NCBI RefSeq assembly: GCF_041956535.1
Contig: NW_027192192.1
Location: forward strand, 561,796-625,795
Origin: Calcarisporiella thermophila CBS 279.70
Lineage: Eukaryota > Calcarisporiellomycota
DNA: 64,000 bases
Direction: 5' to 3'
The notes beneath the pieces were generated by a model. It saw nothing but the letters and a program-made list of their open reading frames with translations, did not search any database and was not told the origin of the DNA. Numbering within the stretch: the first letter of the stretch is position 1; each line of letters starts with the position of its first letter. The translations under genes were made by a program, and so were the position numbers. Positions 1 to 10,160 of the stretch are shown here, in pieces.

Positions 1-36
1 CTATCTTGAGCACACGAAATTTCAGAGTGAATTTGA

Positions 37-109
37 GTTCCCATGGTCTAGTGGTTAGGACATTCGCTTTACACGCGAAGGATCGCCGGTTCGAACCCGG
101 CTGGGGACA
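37..109 (+). tRNA. tRNA-Val (anticodon TAC)
   Basis: A 73-base cloverleaf can be folded. The 7-bp acceptor stem pairs GTTCCCA with TGGGGAC (one T-G pair). The anticodon stem is TTCGC/GCGAA around the loop TTTACAC, which puts TAC at positions 34-36 and so reads GTA valine codons. The T arm is GCCGG-TTCGAAC-CCGGC and the discriminator base is A. There is no intron and the CCA is not encoded. A T-rich run downstream (111-125) fits a Pol III terminator. Confidence 0.95.
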
Positions 110-1172
110 TTAAATTTTTAATTTTTCTACAAATCTTAGAAGAGATTTAAGTAAAAAAAAAAAAATTAAAATCTTCGAAGAATATTTTTTCGAGTTTGAA
201 GGTTTATTATCCTATGCTAATATATGCAGGTTATATTATCTTAATATAAAATGATAGGATCAATATTTACAACCCTCACGCCAGTATATATGTTTATACA
301 GCTTCAGCCTGTAGAAATCGATTCCTCCTCGTTTTCTTTATTGAACTTTACTGAACGACAGTTTAGAATGTTCAAATATTTGTCACAATGTCTTCAGTTT
401 TCTCTCGTGCTTGTATATTATATCTCTTAATATATAATTATCTATAAATTCTTACTCAGTAGTGTGGTCAAAGGATATACTCTCCCGTTGTTTATATACT
501 CTGAAGTTTTCAAGGGTTTGCTTGGCAGCTTTAATGCCGGATTTCCTTTGGAACCATTTGGTTTTAAGATTTGCAAAATGCTGTTTAAATTTAAATCTCT
601 AAAAAGAAAATGATGTAAAGTTTAAGAGGAGGGAGGGAGATGGAACAATCTTTCGTAAAATGTTTATTCCTCTCGATACCTAAATATTGATCAATTGATT
701 TAATTTTTATTCATGCAATGCTTTTCTGAATATCTCAGAAAGTATACCGTGATGCCTTTCGATCTCTGTTTATTTTCTAGCTGAAACTCACCAATATTTA
801 AGGACGATCTTCTATACAAATACCCCCGTAGTTAAGTTAATCTTATGGTATTTTTGCTAGCAATTTGCAATTTGTTTTGCATCCTGTTTTGTAGCTTGTT
901 TTGCACGGCTAATGTAAAGTTTTCCGAGACTATGGTTTGATAAGCTCGGGATTTACTTCCTTGCAAGGGTACTCCCTTTTACAGCTGGTTACAAGAAACA
1001 TTCTATTTCATTAGGATTGGATAGGCATCCCTGGAGTGTCGCCGAAGGCCAATTTCGTCTAACCAATACGAATTTTTCTGGTCCTATATAAGCAACCTTG
1101 TTTTAATACTGATTTTATTTATTATTTTTAACTATTCTTTATTCGAAAACTATCGACACAAAAACCACCATC
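110..1172. other. Gene-free stretch between tRNA and small-protein gene
   Basis: AT-rich with stop codons in all frames and no recognisable protein. A 10-base A run lies near 155-165. The last ~90 bases form the promoter and leader of the 62-residue gene. Confidence 0.6.
1085..1091 (+). promoter_or_regulatory. TATA-like box upstream of the 62-residue gene
   Basis: The string CTATATAAG lies about 85 bases before the ATG at 1173. That position fits a core promoter followed by a short leader. Confidence 0.45.
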
Positions 1173-1361
1173 ATGGAACAGTGGAACCAATATCAAAAGG
1201 GTGACCGCGTTGAGTACCTGGATCGCACTAGGCAGAAGCAAACCGGCACTATCCAAGAGATCCAAGGAAGTGGACAGAACCTGCGCTTTACGGTGCTCAA
1301 CGACCAGACCCAGAAGCAAGAAGAATGCTCGCACCAAAACGTCGAGCGCAAACTTCAGTAG
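1173..1361 (+). CDS. Small basic hypothetical protein, possible SH3/Tudor-like barrel
   Basis: A single-exon protein of 62 residues. The start has a good context (CCACCATCATGG) and follows a TATA-like box and a short leader. The sequence is short, charged and Gln-rich. It has a YQKGDRVEYLD opening and alternating hydrophobic stretches, with no signal peptide or membrane helix. The GDRVEY...GTIQEI pattern resembles small five-stranded SH3/Tudor-like barrels such as hypervirulence-associated or DUF2945-type proteins. That resemblance is weak and is inference. The coding quality, start context and promoter make it a likely real gene. I do not recognise the product. Confidence 0.6.
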   Translation: MEQWNQYQKGDRVEYLDRTRQKQTGTIQEIQGSGQNLRFTVLNDQTQKQEECSHQNVERKLQ

Positions 1362-2086
1362 AACCTACTCGTGGGCTAATCCCTGCAGTTCACTTCGCCT
1401 TTCATTAAAAATTATAACTAAGTTTAGATTATAGATTAGGGACTAAAAATTAGGCAACAAAATTATTCAACAGTCAACTGTTAATAAAAAAAATTTAGAT
1501 ATAGTGTAATCAATGTAGACAGTTCTTCTGAACTATTTCTAGGAAAGTAGAAAAAGAAAATCATATTTCTAACTCCAGCAATTATGAAATTGTGGGTACA
1601 ACGCAGATGATCACATTAAACCCCCTTTCATAATACAGTTTAACGACTACGTGCTTGAAGGCCTTTATGAATACCTTAGGGTTGTGCAATAAACACGTTT
1701 GCACCAATAATAGTTCAATAGAGAGAAAGTATACATGACTTTTACACATCATAACTTCATGAGGATGCTGTTGGAATTTTCCATGTTAAATAAATATTCG
1801 TAATCCCAAGGAAAACATCATCCATCTCTTGAAGACCTGCTTAGAATTATCCCGAACTGTAAATAATAGGGGCTTTGAGGCGCTATTGTTGAATTTCAAC
1901 TAATTCGAGGTTGCTATTTTACAATTTTTTTACATTATTTTTCGAAATAGAGTATCATTTACAAGAGAATCTTTTGGGCGAACGAAGTATCAAAGAATGA
2001 GAATATCTCCTCATCGCCAAAAAAAAAGTGCACACCCATTAATATATAGCCCGATAGATTGGATTATATAGGAATTCCCTTTAGGG
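1362..2086. other. Intergenic, convergent gene ends
   Basis: AT-rich 3' flanks of the small-protein gene and the transporter gene. AATAAA-like signals are present, for example near 1484-1490 and 1687. No coding signal was seen. Confidence 0.5.
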
Positions 2087-3670
2087 TCATCTCATCTCTA
2101 TGCTTTCTCCGTTTTCTCTTGCTCCCTCGCGATATATTTCCGCTTCCCCCAAATGGATGCCGTCATTCAATAGCAGAGTACTCTCGGCCACTAAATTGTA
2201 CACACCGGACTTTCTTGGTTGGGGTCTCTCTTCTTCATCTTCATCCTCCATTATCTCCTCACCGAGATCGCCAGGGGTAACCTCCAGCTTCTGCCGTACC
2301 TCCGTGGACATGCGCCGTAATTTCAACCAATTGTAGAGTGCAATTCCCACCAGAGTTATACATAACCCGAGGATATTGACGGGTGTCAGTTTGTCTCCGT
2401 ACACGAGAGAGGATATGAATATAGTCGCAACCTCCTTAAAGATCCCGCAAACGCTTAGAGTGACGACGCTGGTACGCTGAATAAGGAAAAACTCGGCCAA
2501 AACCATCATAAAAGCTAGGCAACCTCCTACAAGGATAACTCCCACGGTCCGCAATGCTTCCGAAGGAGTGACAAAGAAGACCGAGAGGAAGATTTTGTCA
2601 TATCCCTCAACAAAACCCGCCGTTACCGCAAGGACAACGGCCATAACGGGTGTAAGGAAGAAGATGGACGCAATCGGATTATTCATCCCGAGTGATTCAC
2701 GCTCAAGTAATATCTGGGTGAGAGACCATCGCAAACCTCCCAGCAGAGCAGCAACCATGACCTCGATAAACCTAAGGGTAATGAAGACAAAAAAAAAACG
2801 CCAAAATCAATACAAAACTCCCGTAGTGTCCTCAGTAAATATAAAGTTTTAATTACCCGACAAGCACAAATTCTGTCTCGTCCATCACCATCAATAAGAC
2901 ACCCAACGAGATAATCAATATTATACCTACGAGAGACCATCGAGGTCGCTCAAGCTTAAATAGAAAAGCAAATAACAGCACAAATGCAAGGGATGAGCTC
3001 TTGCACATGGTATAGAAGGAAAGGGTAATGGTTTTGAGCGAAGAATTAGAGAGTCCAATATCAAGACTGGTGGCAACACCACATGGCAGCACTTTTGTTC
3101 TGTAGAGCATTTTGTAAAAGCAGAAATAAAAGTATAGGATTTGAGAATACAATAATATCCTAGCTAGATGTTAGCATTACTTACAAATAATCCTTTCCTT
3201 TCGGCCGCCGCTTGGGTTTTAGCCGCGGAAGACTCAAAAGCGTTAATCCAGAGAATGTAAATTGTACAAGCATATGCGTACTTGTGACGAAAAGAGGATA
3301 CTGAAAGTTGTAGTGCTGCGCGGAGAACATCCATTTATTGTAAAGAGAGAGACAGGTTGCAAACCCATACCTATGTAAAACGGTACAAAACCTCAGTGAG
3401 ATGAGACTGGAAAAAAAAAAGCTTCAACTGTTACCATCCAAGAATCCAGAACACATTCCCAATGCTTTTTCTCCACATTCGCTGTCTATAATCCTCCATG
3501 ACTAGCTCTGGCGGGAACTCTGGCTGTCTAGATTCCATTTCCATTTCATCTTCATCTAACAGTAGAGCCGTGTCGTCATTGGCTGAATTCGGTGGATCGT
3601 GGCCTAGAGAAGAACGATGTTTTATAGCATCATCATTGGTATCCTTGGCTATAATGTGAGATGTTGGCAT
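2087..3670 (-). CDS. YMD8/SLC35C2-type nucleotide-sugar or triose-phosphate transporter family protein
   Basis: A four-exon gene: 3670-3435, 3370-3185, 3099-2857 and 2771-2087. All junctions keep frame, giving 449 residues. The N-terminal ~75 residues are acidic and cytosolic. A drug/metabolite-transporter core of about ten hydrophobic helices follows. Family signatures are YNKWMFS and FQYPLFVTSTHMLVQF in exon 2, LDIGLSNSSLKTITLSFYTM in exon 3, and GGLRWSLTQILLE in exon 4. This pattern is that of the TPT/NST family, closest to yeast Ymd8 and animal SLC35C2, which act in the Golgi or early secretory pathway. The substrate cannot be read from sequence. The C-terminus is a long acidic tail (EDEDEEE) that probably faces the cytosol. 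Confidence 0.85.
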
Positions 3671-4025
3671 AATATTTTAATCGTATAATTTAATCTCGTT
3701 TGAAGATGGAAATAAGTCAATACATCTGGTTCTAGTAAACCCTTTTGGAAGCAGGAGGGTATTAGGTTAGGTTTTTAAAAATTATCTTCGTCTCTTCAGC
3801 TCTAAAAAGAAATATAACAATAAAAGATGTAGTCAAAAACTAAGAAAAAAGGAAAAAGAAAAAAGAAAAAAGAAAAAAGAAACAAGGAGTAGAAGTCATA
3901 AGAAACAAATAAGAAAAAAATAAGGGAACTAGGAAATCGACGAGCCTACACTTATAGCCACATAGCAAAAGGGAAGGAAAAAAATGATAATAAAAAATGA
4001 GAAATGTTAAAAAAATCTTGGCCCG
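3671..4025. other. Intergenic with A-rich simple repeat
   Basis: Promoter side of the transporter and 3' flank of the Rab gene. An (A)5-6G imperfect repeat runs from about 3841 to 3885. No gene was seen. Confidence 0.6.
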
Positions 4026-4931
4026 TTAACAGCATCCACCACTTGACTGCGCAGGAACTTGCTGTCCAGCAGACACCTTGACCGTGCTCTTTCCGCCAGC
4101 TTGCGGGTGCACGGTCTGGGAGCCCATTCTATCTTTGATCTGCTTCGCCATAGTCAAGAAGGCCTGCTCTACGTTCGTCGCATCCTTGGCAGAAGTCTCA
4201 AGGAAAGGAATGCTGAGACCGTCGGCAAATTCCTAATTATAAGAAGCCCGTCAACTATACTCTTCACCTCCTAGCCCACTCCGACTTATCCACCCATACC
4301 TTGGCAGCATTCTGCTCTACCGCACGCTTATCTGTCAAGTCAGCCTTGTTCCCCACAAGAAGCTTGTTGACGCCTTCTGACGCGTACCGATCGATCTCCT
4401 GCAGCCACTGCTTCACATTACCAAAGGTATCCGCATCTGTGATATCATAAACAACGATGATACCATGCGCGCCACGGTAATAGGAAGAGGTAATGGTACG
4501 GAAACGTTCCTGACCAGCGGTATCCCACTGTTTATGGACAATAGAATAAATCAGTTAGCCCAATCTGCTCTAGCAATTGTTTAATGAGCATTCAAGCCAT
4601 AAGGAAGACTTACGATCTGAAGCTTTACCGTCTTTCCTTCCAATTCAATGGTGCGGATTTTCTATGAAAAACGATGATTAATCGCTCTACCAACGGAGAC
4701 GATAGCCAGTATTAAGAAAACTTACAAAATCCACACCAATTGTGGAAATGTAGCTCTCTGTGTATGTATCATCGGCAAAACGGAGCAAAAGGCAAGACTT
4801 GCCAACACCGGAGTCACCGATCAGGAGAAGTTTGAAGAGATAATCGCTAAGGACGAAATGAAGTTAACATCTTTAAACCCATAGCAATGATGATAGGAGA
4901 ATTATAAAGATGCTTACTATTCAGGATTCAT
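4026..4931 (-). CDS. YPT1: Ypt1/Rab1-type small GTPase
   Basis: An intron-rich gene, about six exons. Exon 1 encodes only MNPE plus part of the next codon, and reading continues as [18 protein letters not shown], which is almost the Ypt1 N-terminus. All G motifs are present: P-loop GDSGVGKS, effector [29 protein letters not shown] and ETSAK. The C-terminus is SSGGCC, a double-geranylgeranylation signal. Ypt1/Rab1 drives ER-to-Golgi traffic and autophagy. Length is about 200 residues, as usual. The tiny first exon with an intron right after it is also seen in fungal YPT1 genes. The start lies only 227 bases from the divergent downstream gene, so the two probably share a promoter region. Confidence 0.95.
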
Positions 4932-5158
4932 TTCTTTTGTGAAAGTGATTCACACAGTTTACAGGAGTTACAAAATGATGATGTTGGTTGGAAAATAATA
5001 GAAGAAACGGAAAGTTGGGTTGGAATAAAAAGCCCCTTCAAATAATCACGGTCAATTTCTTGATGCCCAATCTCAACGTCACACCTAACCTAGTAACTTC
5101 GAATGGAAGAATATCATTTTAAGGTTTTGATTTGCAAGTCGACTTCAATAGATGCGGA

Positions 5159-5632
5159 ATGGAGCATATAACACACATCAACGCACAATACAATAAGACT
5201 ATCGAACTGATATCCTCTAGTCCGGAGAGCGAAATAGCGAGAGCGGAGAATATTAGAGGTAGCAAACTACAACATCCACGCGAAGAATGGTTTCTGATCT
5301 TTTTTATTATTTCCACAGAGGTTGAAGCTCAGACTAGATCTCTACTCGGTGCATTACAGTCATTAGAAAATTTTCTCATGGATGAATGGCACAGAGAAAC
5401 AAGGCATGACAAAGTAGCATTATCACAGGTAATGGTTTATAGATGCCACTCAGGCAGAGATCGTAAGTTCACATGCTGTAAATATTAGGAAATTGCTTGT
5501 CTAGAAGAACAATTGAAAATCAAATCAGCAGCCATTGCACAGCGTGGAGAATCGATGCGGAAATGGAGCGAGGAGTTGGCAGCTTTACAGAAGGAGGGAG
5601 AAGAGGTTCTTTTATCTAGAGTAAAAGAATAG
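5159..5632 (+). CDS. Small coiled-coil protein, Mediator subunit (Med28-like) candidate
   Basis: Three exons join cleanly: 5159-5258, 5319-5428 and 5489-5632, giving 117 residues. The start is the first ATG in frame. The protein is helical throughout: a short N-terminal helix, then heptad-rich stretches around LLGALQSLENFLMDEW and ACLEEQLKIKSAAIAQRG, and a late Trp in KWSEELAALQ. The order resembles Med28: a helical pair, then an E-L...L..K..L motif followed by a Trp helix. Med28 belongs to the Mediator head/middle region in RNA polymerase II transcription. The match is by pattern only. Another small coiled-coil complex subunit is possible. It is divergent from YPT1 with a 227-base gap. Confidence 0.45.
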
Positions 5633-6201
5633 CTTCAATGAATGGCCAAGCTAAATAGATAGCATTTAGGACCAGTGTATTCATTTTAAGCTTTGGCCAT
5701 GGTCAAAGGGTTTTTACGAGATTGATCTTGTGGCACGCATATATGGGGGTGTGGTTTGTTTCCGCGATATCGCGGTAAGATGGTAGAAATATGCGCTAGA
5801 CTTTGTATTATTTTTATTTTATGCCAAAATTGGAAATTTGAGTAAGAGAGAACTCTGGATCCTGGTTTAAAAAAATCGGCCATTTTAATTGCGCAAACAG
5901 GAAAAACATAATGCAATTAACATAAAATGGCCTCCAACTTATATGAATACGGCGTGATATGTCATTTTGCAGTGTATTCAAATGATTTGCCACCCACTGT
6001 GGCTTGTATTTTCTTCCGACTCTAGCGGCAATTCCATGTGTAGGCGAGTTGTGAAAGGTTAGGACGTACAGAGGGAGAAGAGGAGGAAAAGAGGTTAAAA
6101 GGGCGTGGCTATTTCTTAATCTAATTTTTATTTAATTTTAATTTCCTTTATCCGCTCTTAATAAATCGACTTTCAGGGAAAATCCAAGGCTGACGCCTAA
6201 C
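5633..6201. other. Intergenic upstream of Tyr-rich gene
   Basis: No convincing coding sequence. The last ~60 bases are the leader of the Tyr/Pro-rich protein. Confidence 0.5.
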
Positions 6202-7204
6202 ATGCAAGATCCTAGTAGGCGAGGTTACTATTGTGAGTGGTGGGAATTTCGCACTAATTCGCGATTGTTTACTAATTATCAAGCTCCATGATCATTCTTC
6301 TCCCTCTACCCATTGTCTAGACCAAAATAATAGGCCCCAATGGCAACGTAACCAACCCCTCTTTATCCAAGCTGACAATACCGTTGTCCCCTTTGGACAA
6401 CGACCTCCCCCGGGGAATATGGGGGGCCATCGCATGCCCAATCCCCCGCCCACTGCCATACCTGCCTCCTATGCCTTCGCCCCTCAATCTCCACCCCCTC
6501 CTGAGAGCGGCTACAATCCCCCACCGCCATCGCAGCGACCTACCAGCCCCCCTGCTCCGGAACAAGTATTGGCGGATCATCCCCCCCAAGCAAGTTCAAC
6601 TTCTGCTGTTCCATCCTCCGGACAATCTAGGTCAGAGATGGAGGAGATGTTGGCATTGCTCCGTCAGCAGCAGTTGATGCAGCAAATGATGCTAATGGAG
6701 CAAATGCGACAGAATTCAGATGCCCCTGCGCAAGGTCGCTCTGCCTACGCTCCCCAGCCTGCGACCTATCCGACTATGACGGGATACCCTCCCTCAAATA
6801 CCACCATTGTAATGCCTACCACGCAACCACAGCAACAGGTGTACTATAACTATCCATACGGCAACTATTATTTGCCGTACTACAACCAGCAGTATCCATA
6901 CTACTCGCCCTATCTATACCCCTATTCCTATTCTAATCCATATTCCTACGCGTATCCGTACAGCTTCACCTACCCATACGCTTATAATTACAACTACCCC
7001 TACTACTATGGTTACAACCCATACTACTCCTCATACTACTACAATTCACTGTACCCCTCGTATTACTGGAACAGCTTCTACGATCCCTCTAGCTGGCTTG
7101 GATTTGGGCTGGGGGGGCTTTTTGGATCGCTACTGTACGGAGGTCTGTTTAAAGACACATGTTATGGTGGACTGCTTGATTGGGGTCTAAAGGATTTGTG
7201 GTGA
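6202..7204 (+). CDS. Tyr/Pro-rich low-complexity protein with YPY repeats
   Basis: Two exons: 6202-6232, then an 88-base GTGAGT...CTAG intron, then 6321-7204. They join in frame as GYYYQNNRP and give 304 residues. After the start MQDPSRRGYYYQ the protein has four zones: (1) a Pro-rich region to about residue 115; (2) a short Gln/Met helix (EEMLALLRQQQLMQQMMLM); (3) a Tyr-rich stretch of about 75 residues built on YPY, YNY, YYY and YSY units; and (4) a hydrophobic Gly/Leu end (GLGGLFGSLLYGGLF). It has no signal peptide and no catalytic domain. Composition suggests a prion-like or phase-separating protein, or one that self-assembles. I do not recognise a family. Starting downstream at the GTGAGT site would wrongly read intron sequence. 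Confidence 0.7.
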
Positions 7205-7527
7205 TCTAAATAGGAAGGCGGTGAAATATGTACGGAGACCAACTCATTCCCATTCTATATAAATACCCATTGTGTGAGATTTTTATTACATTTTTATTTT
7301 TTTTATTTTTAATGTGTTTTTTTGTTTACCTACTTTGATATTTGCTCCGTTTTCTTTTTTTCAGCAGAATAGCATGAGCCTCCCATGTTGATGCTTATCT
7401 TGATATCTGTGTATATCCGCATTTCAATCTCTCACATGGTGTGATTGTAAAATGAAATATATTGGATAATTGGATATAATATAATATATATATCTCGTTA
7501 TTTACATTCGAAGGGTCCGGGATCGCC
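7205..7527. other. Convergent intergenic
   Basis: T-rich 3' flanks of two convergent genes with ATAATATATATAT tracts near 7478-7495. Nothing else was seen. Confidence 0.5.
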
Positions 7528-8423
7528 TCATTCGTCTACCCCTTTCCTCCTGTTAACTTCATCCCGTTTCTCCAGATGTTCTGCTATGCCTAATGCCTCA
7601 GCCAACTCTCTGTTTTCAACGATCAATGCTTGTGCCAGCGAGTCGTAATCAGCATGACTTTCAATCTCGCTCTCGAACGCCCGACGTACGAGTTCACCGA
7701 CACGGATAATCTGCTGTTGAAGTAATAAATTCTCAGAGAGGAGGAGAGCAGTTCGGTGCTAAAAATACAAAAAAAAAACATACAAGGATGAGAGGATGCT
7801 ATAATATGGGCGAAAAGGTGGATGCTTACACGTTCCTCCTCGAGCCTTGCCTCGTACTCGCGCTGAAGTTCCAATTTTGCCTGCTGCTGGGCAAACTATC
7901 GGCCAATATATGAATACATGAATATAAAAAAAACCCTCAAATTCTAATTAGTTAAGCTACCGCCTGGCTGCGAAGCTTTTTCATGGCTATTTCGATGACC
8001 GCTTCATAGTCTCGCATCAACTCCCGGAGTTCCATGTTGTGCTCTTCAAGGTGCTCAACACGCGCGTTGAGGGAGGCATTATCCGATTCATAGCTATGTA
8101 CGCGTTTATTCTTTTCTCCGCTCTCTAGAAAAAAAAAGTCCGTGGGTTGGAGGGATACATACAGGGACAGTGGAAATGGAGTATACCACTCTCTCTTGAA
8201 ATCTTATTCGATTCTACTTCCTCCTTTCTATTATGCTCTAGTCGCTCCTAAGCTTAACCTAATTAACCATCGTCCTCATCATCAAAATAAACCGGAGGAG
8301 AGGGAATACTTTAATGTCCGATGCCTGTTGTTGGAAAACGGAAACATTCTTGCGGTGATCGGAGAGCTGATTAGCAAGCTCTGTGGTAAGGCGCCAGATC
8401 TTGGCAAGAGTTTCGTCGTTCAT
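7528..8423 (-). CDS. SIKE/FGFR1OP2-like coiled-coil protein, likely STRIPAK subunit
   Basis: A multi-exon coiled-coil gene. The start MNDETLAKIWRLTTEL fits the conserved N-terminus. Later exons encode HNMELRELMRDYEAVIEIAM, a long Glu/Arg/Gln coiled coil (ELQREYEARLEEER), then VGELVRRAFE and ENRELAEALGIAEHL. This order (an ENKELR-type helix, an 'xLIMxK' helix, a central coil and a terminal ENRxLREx-LGI helix) is that of SIKE/FGFR1OP2 proteins. These bind striatin in the STRIPAK phosphatase-kinase complex; the Sordaria counterpart is SCI1. The first splice junction is uncertain, because the simplest donor and acceptor near 8310 and 8130 do not match phase. The remaining junctions are approximate. 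Confidence 0.7.
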
Positions 8424-10160
8424 CCTGTCCATATATCTTGCTCTTTGTCGTGGTGATTGAAAATTTTATATAAGGAATTTGTGACGGTTATTTTATGAAA
8501 TTAGGCAACTTTTGGAAAGTGGGATTGAACATAATATTTCTCACTGCTGAACTTACTCGGCATTACTCTTACTTTCCAAGTCTTTTCTTACAGCGCCATG
8601 ATACGCAACAGAATTCTTATTAGTACTCATCAACCTATCACTAAGGCCTCATTCCACTGATTAAAAATGGATTGACTGATAAATATTTCCTAAACTTTTG
8701 TATTTATTTCATATTGGCTTTGTGCTCCTGAGTCCTTGACACAATCTATGAAAATTTCTTCAAAATGAGTGCTAGTCCTTCCGATAACGTTTCTTCTGAT
8801 CTTAACCCTAGGTGGTTTCACCCTCTGTAAAGATTCCAGCAAGATTGTTAGCAGACGTTTCTTCAAGGAGCCCACGCTTCTCAGCCAATATGAACCTACC
8901 CACCCCAATACAATATCTCGAAAAATAGGTGTATAAATTGACATCTCTCGGGCGAGATATAGAATACTTATTTGTACCTGATACGCCTTGAAATGATCAC
9001 CTCACGAGTGTTTATCCGATGCCTATATGCTAAGCGCAGCTGAATCTGCCTTTGCCGTCGTTCTAAGCGCTGTTGTAACATGGCTTCTCCTGGGGCCCGT
9101 GTGTGTTTAACAGAAAAACTCGCCGTTTAGAGGGAATCCTACTGATCCAAAAGTGAACCTTCATTTGATCGTGTTCTTCCTAGTGGCTCCCACTAACACA
9201 CTCGTGATCGATAACCCGATCCTCTGGCTGTTACTTCTCCATCTCCTGGGATAACGCAATTCGAAATTACACAGCAGATGCTGACCGGCCTCGATCTCTT
9301 TGCTAGATATTGTGTGGGAGGGAAAGCGGCCTTTCCATTGTTCTAGCTGTGGGTTCTTCATCCTTTGCGGTTCAAAGAAATTCCGCGTAATTTAATCTTC
9401 AGGTGGAGTGCCCCAGGTGTGGCCGTTTCATAATAATTAAACTGTGGTGGCAACAGATAAAGAGATTACTTTGGATGGTAACATGTCCTCGCCGGGCGGA
9501 GGAGACGGTGTGCAGGTTTGTCCATGGAGGCGCACACAATCCACAAGGTCACTCCTCTTCTGAGTTCAGTTTGCATTAGAGTAATCGGGATAGGGCGAAC
9601 GACTCGAACTTCTTGAGCGCCATCTCCTGGTCAAGGCTAGGCTAGGCGGGGCCAAGCTTTTGAGAGGTTCTCTTGGCTGTGGGCTGTGGGCTGGGCTGTA
9701 GGTTATGGGCTGCGGACTGTGGGCTGGATTGTTTGCGGTGCGGCGTGCTTGCCCGGGCGAGGGTTCATGAAGCAGAGGGAAATAGGCCTCGTTGCGCCGA
9801 GCAGCTTCGGCCGAGAGAGGGGCTTAGGGGAAGCTTGGGGAGGAACACTGTGTCGCCGGGCCTCGGGATATCGGGCATTAGTGAATCTGCCCTTCGCCTT
9901 CGCCTCACGCGAACTCACTGCTTCAGTTTGCTAAGTTTGGCGGACTCTCGATTCAGGCCGGCCTTGCGCAGTGGTACAATGTATTCATCCATTTGCGCAG
10001 TCATCTCGATTTTAGTTGAGGGCAAATGGACCAAGCTTCGTCGCACAAAAAGTCCTCTTCTACTTGCCTCGGTGCGGAGAAGTCGTTCGCGGCAGCAGAT
10101 GGAGATAAGAGACCAGATCTGACTAACTGATTGAGCCTATTTTTAATCTCGGGTCGATCG
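8424..10160. other. Long gene-poor stretch with a G/C-rich 3' part
   Basis: No recognisable protein on either strand in 1.7 kb. From about 9,600 to 10,150 the GC content rises clearly. A degenerate GGGCTGT/GGGCTG repeat runs from 9674 to about 9728. The short open frames here overlap each other and look accidental. This stretch may be the long upstream region or leader of the kinase gene. Confidence 0.5.
9674..9728 (+). repeat. Degenerate GGGCTGT short tandem repeat
   Basis: About six to eight imperfect copies of a 7-10 base unit (GGGCTGT, GGGCTG, TGGGCTGC). The copies are strongly G-rich on the plus strand. Confidence 0.6.

Noticed and set aside
8690-8944. 84-codon minus-strand frame with a basic, hydrophobic product
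   Set aside because: No homology pattern, no promoter signal and no matching exons nearby.
9673-10122. Overlapping GC-rich open frames before the kinase gene
   Set aside because: Several frames are open at once in repeat-rich, G-rich sequence and none has a recognisable motif or start context.
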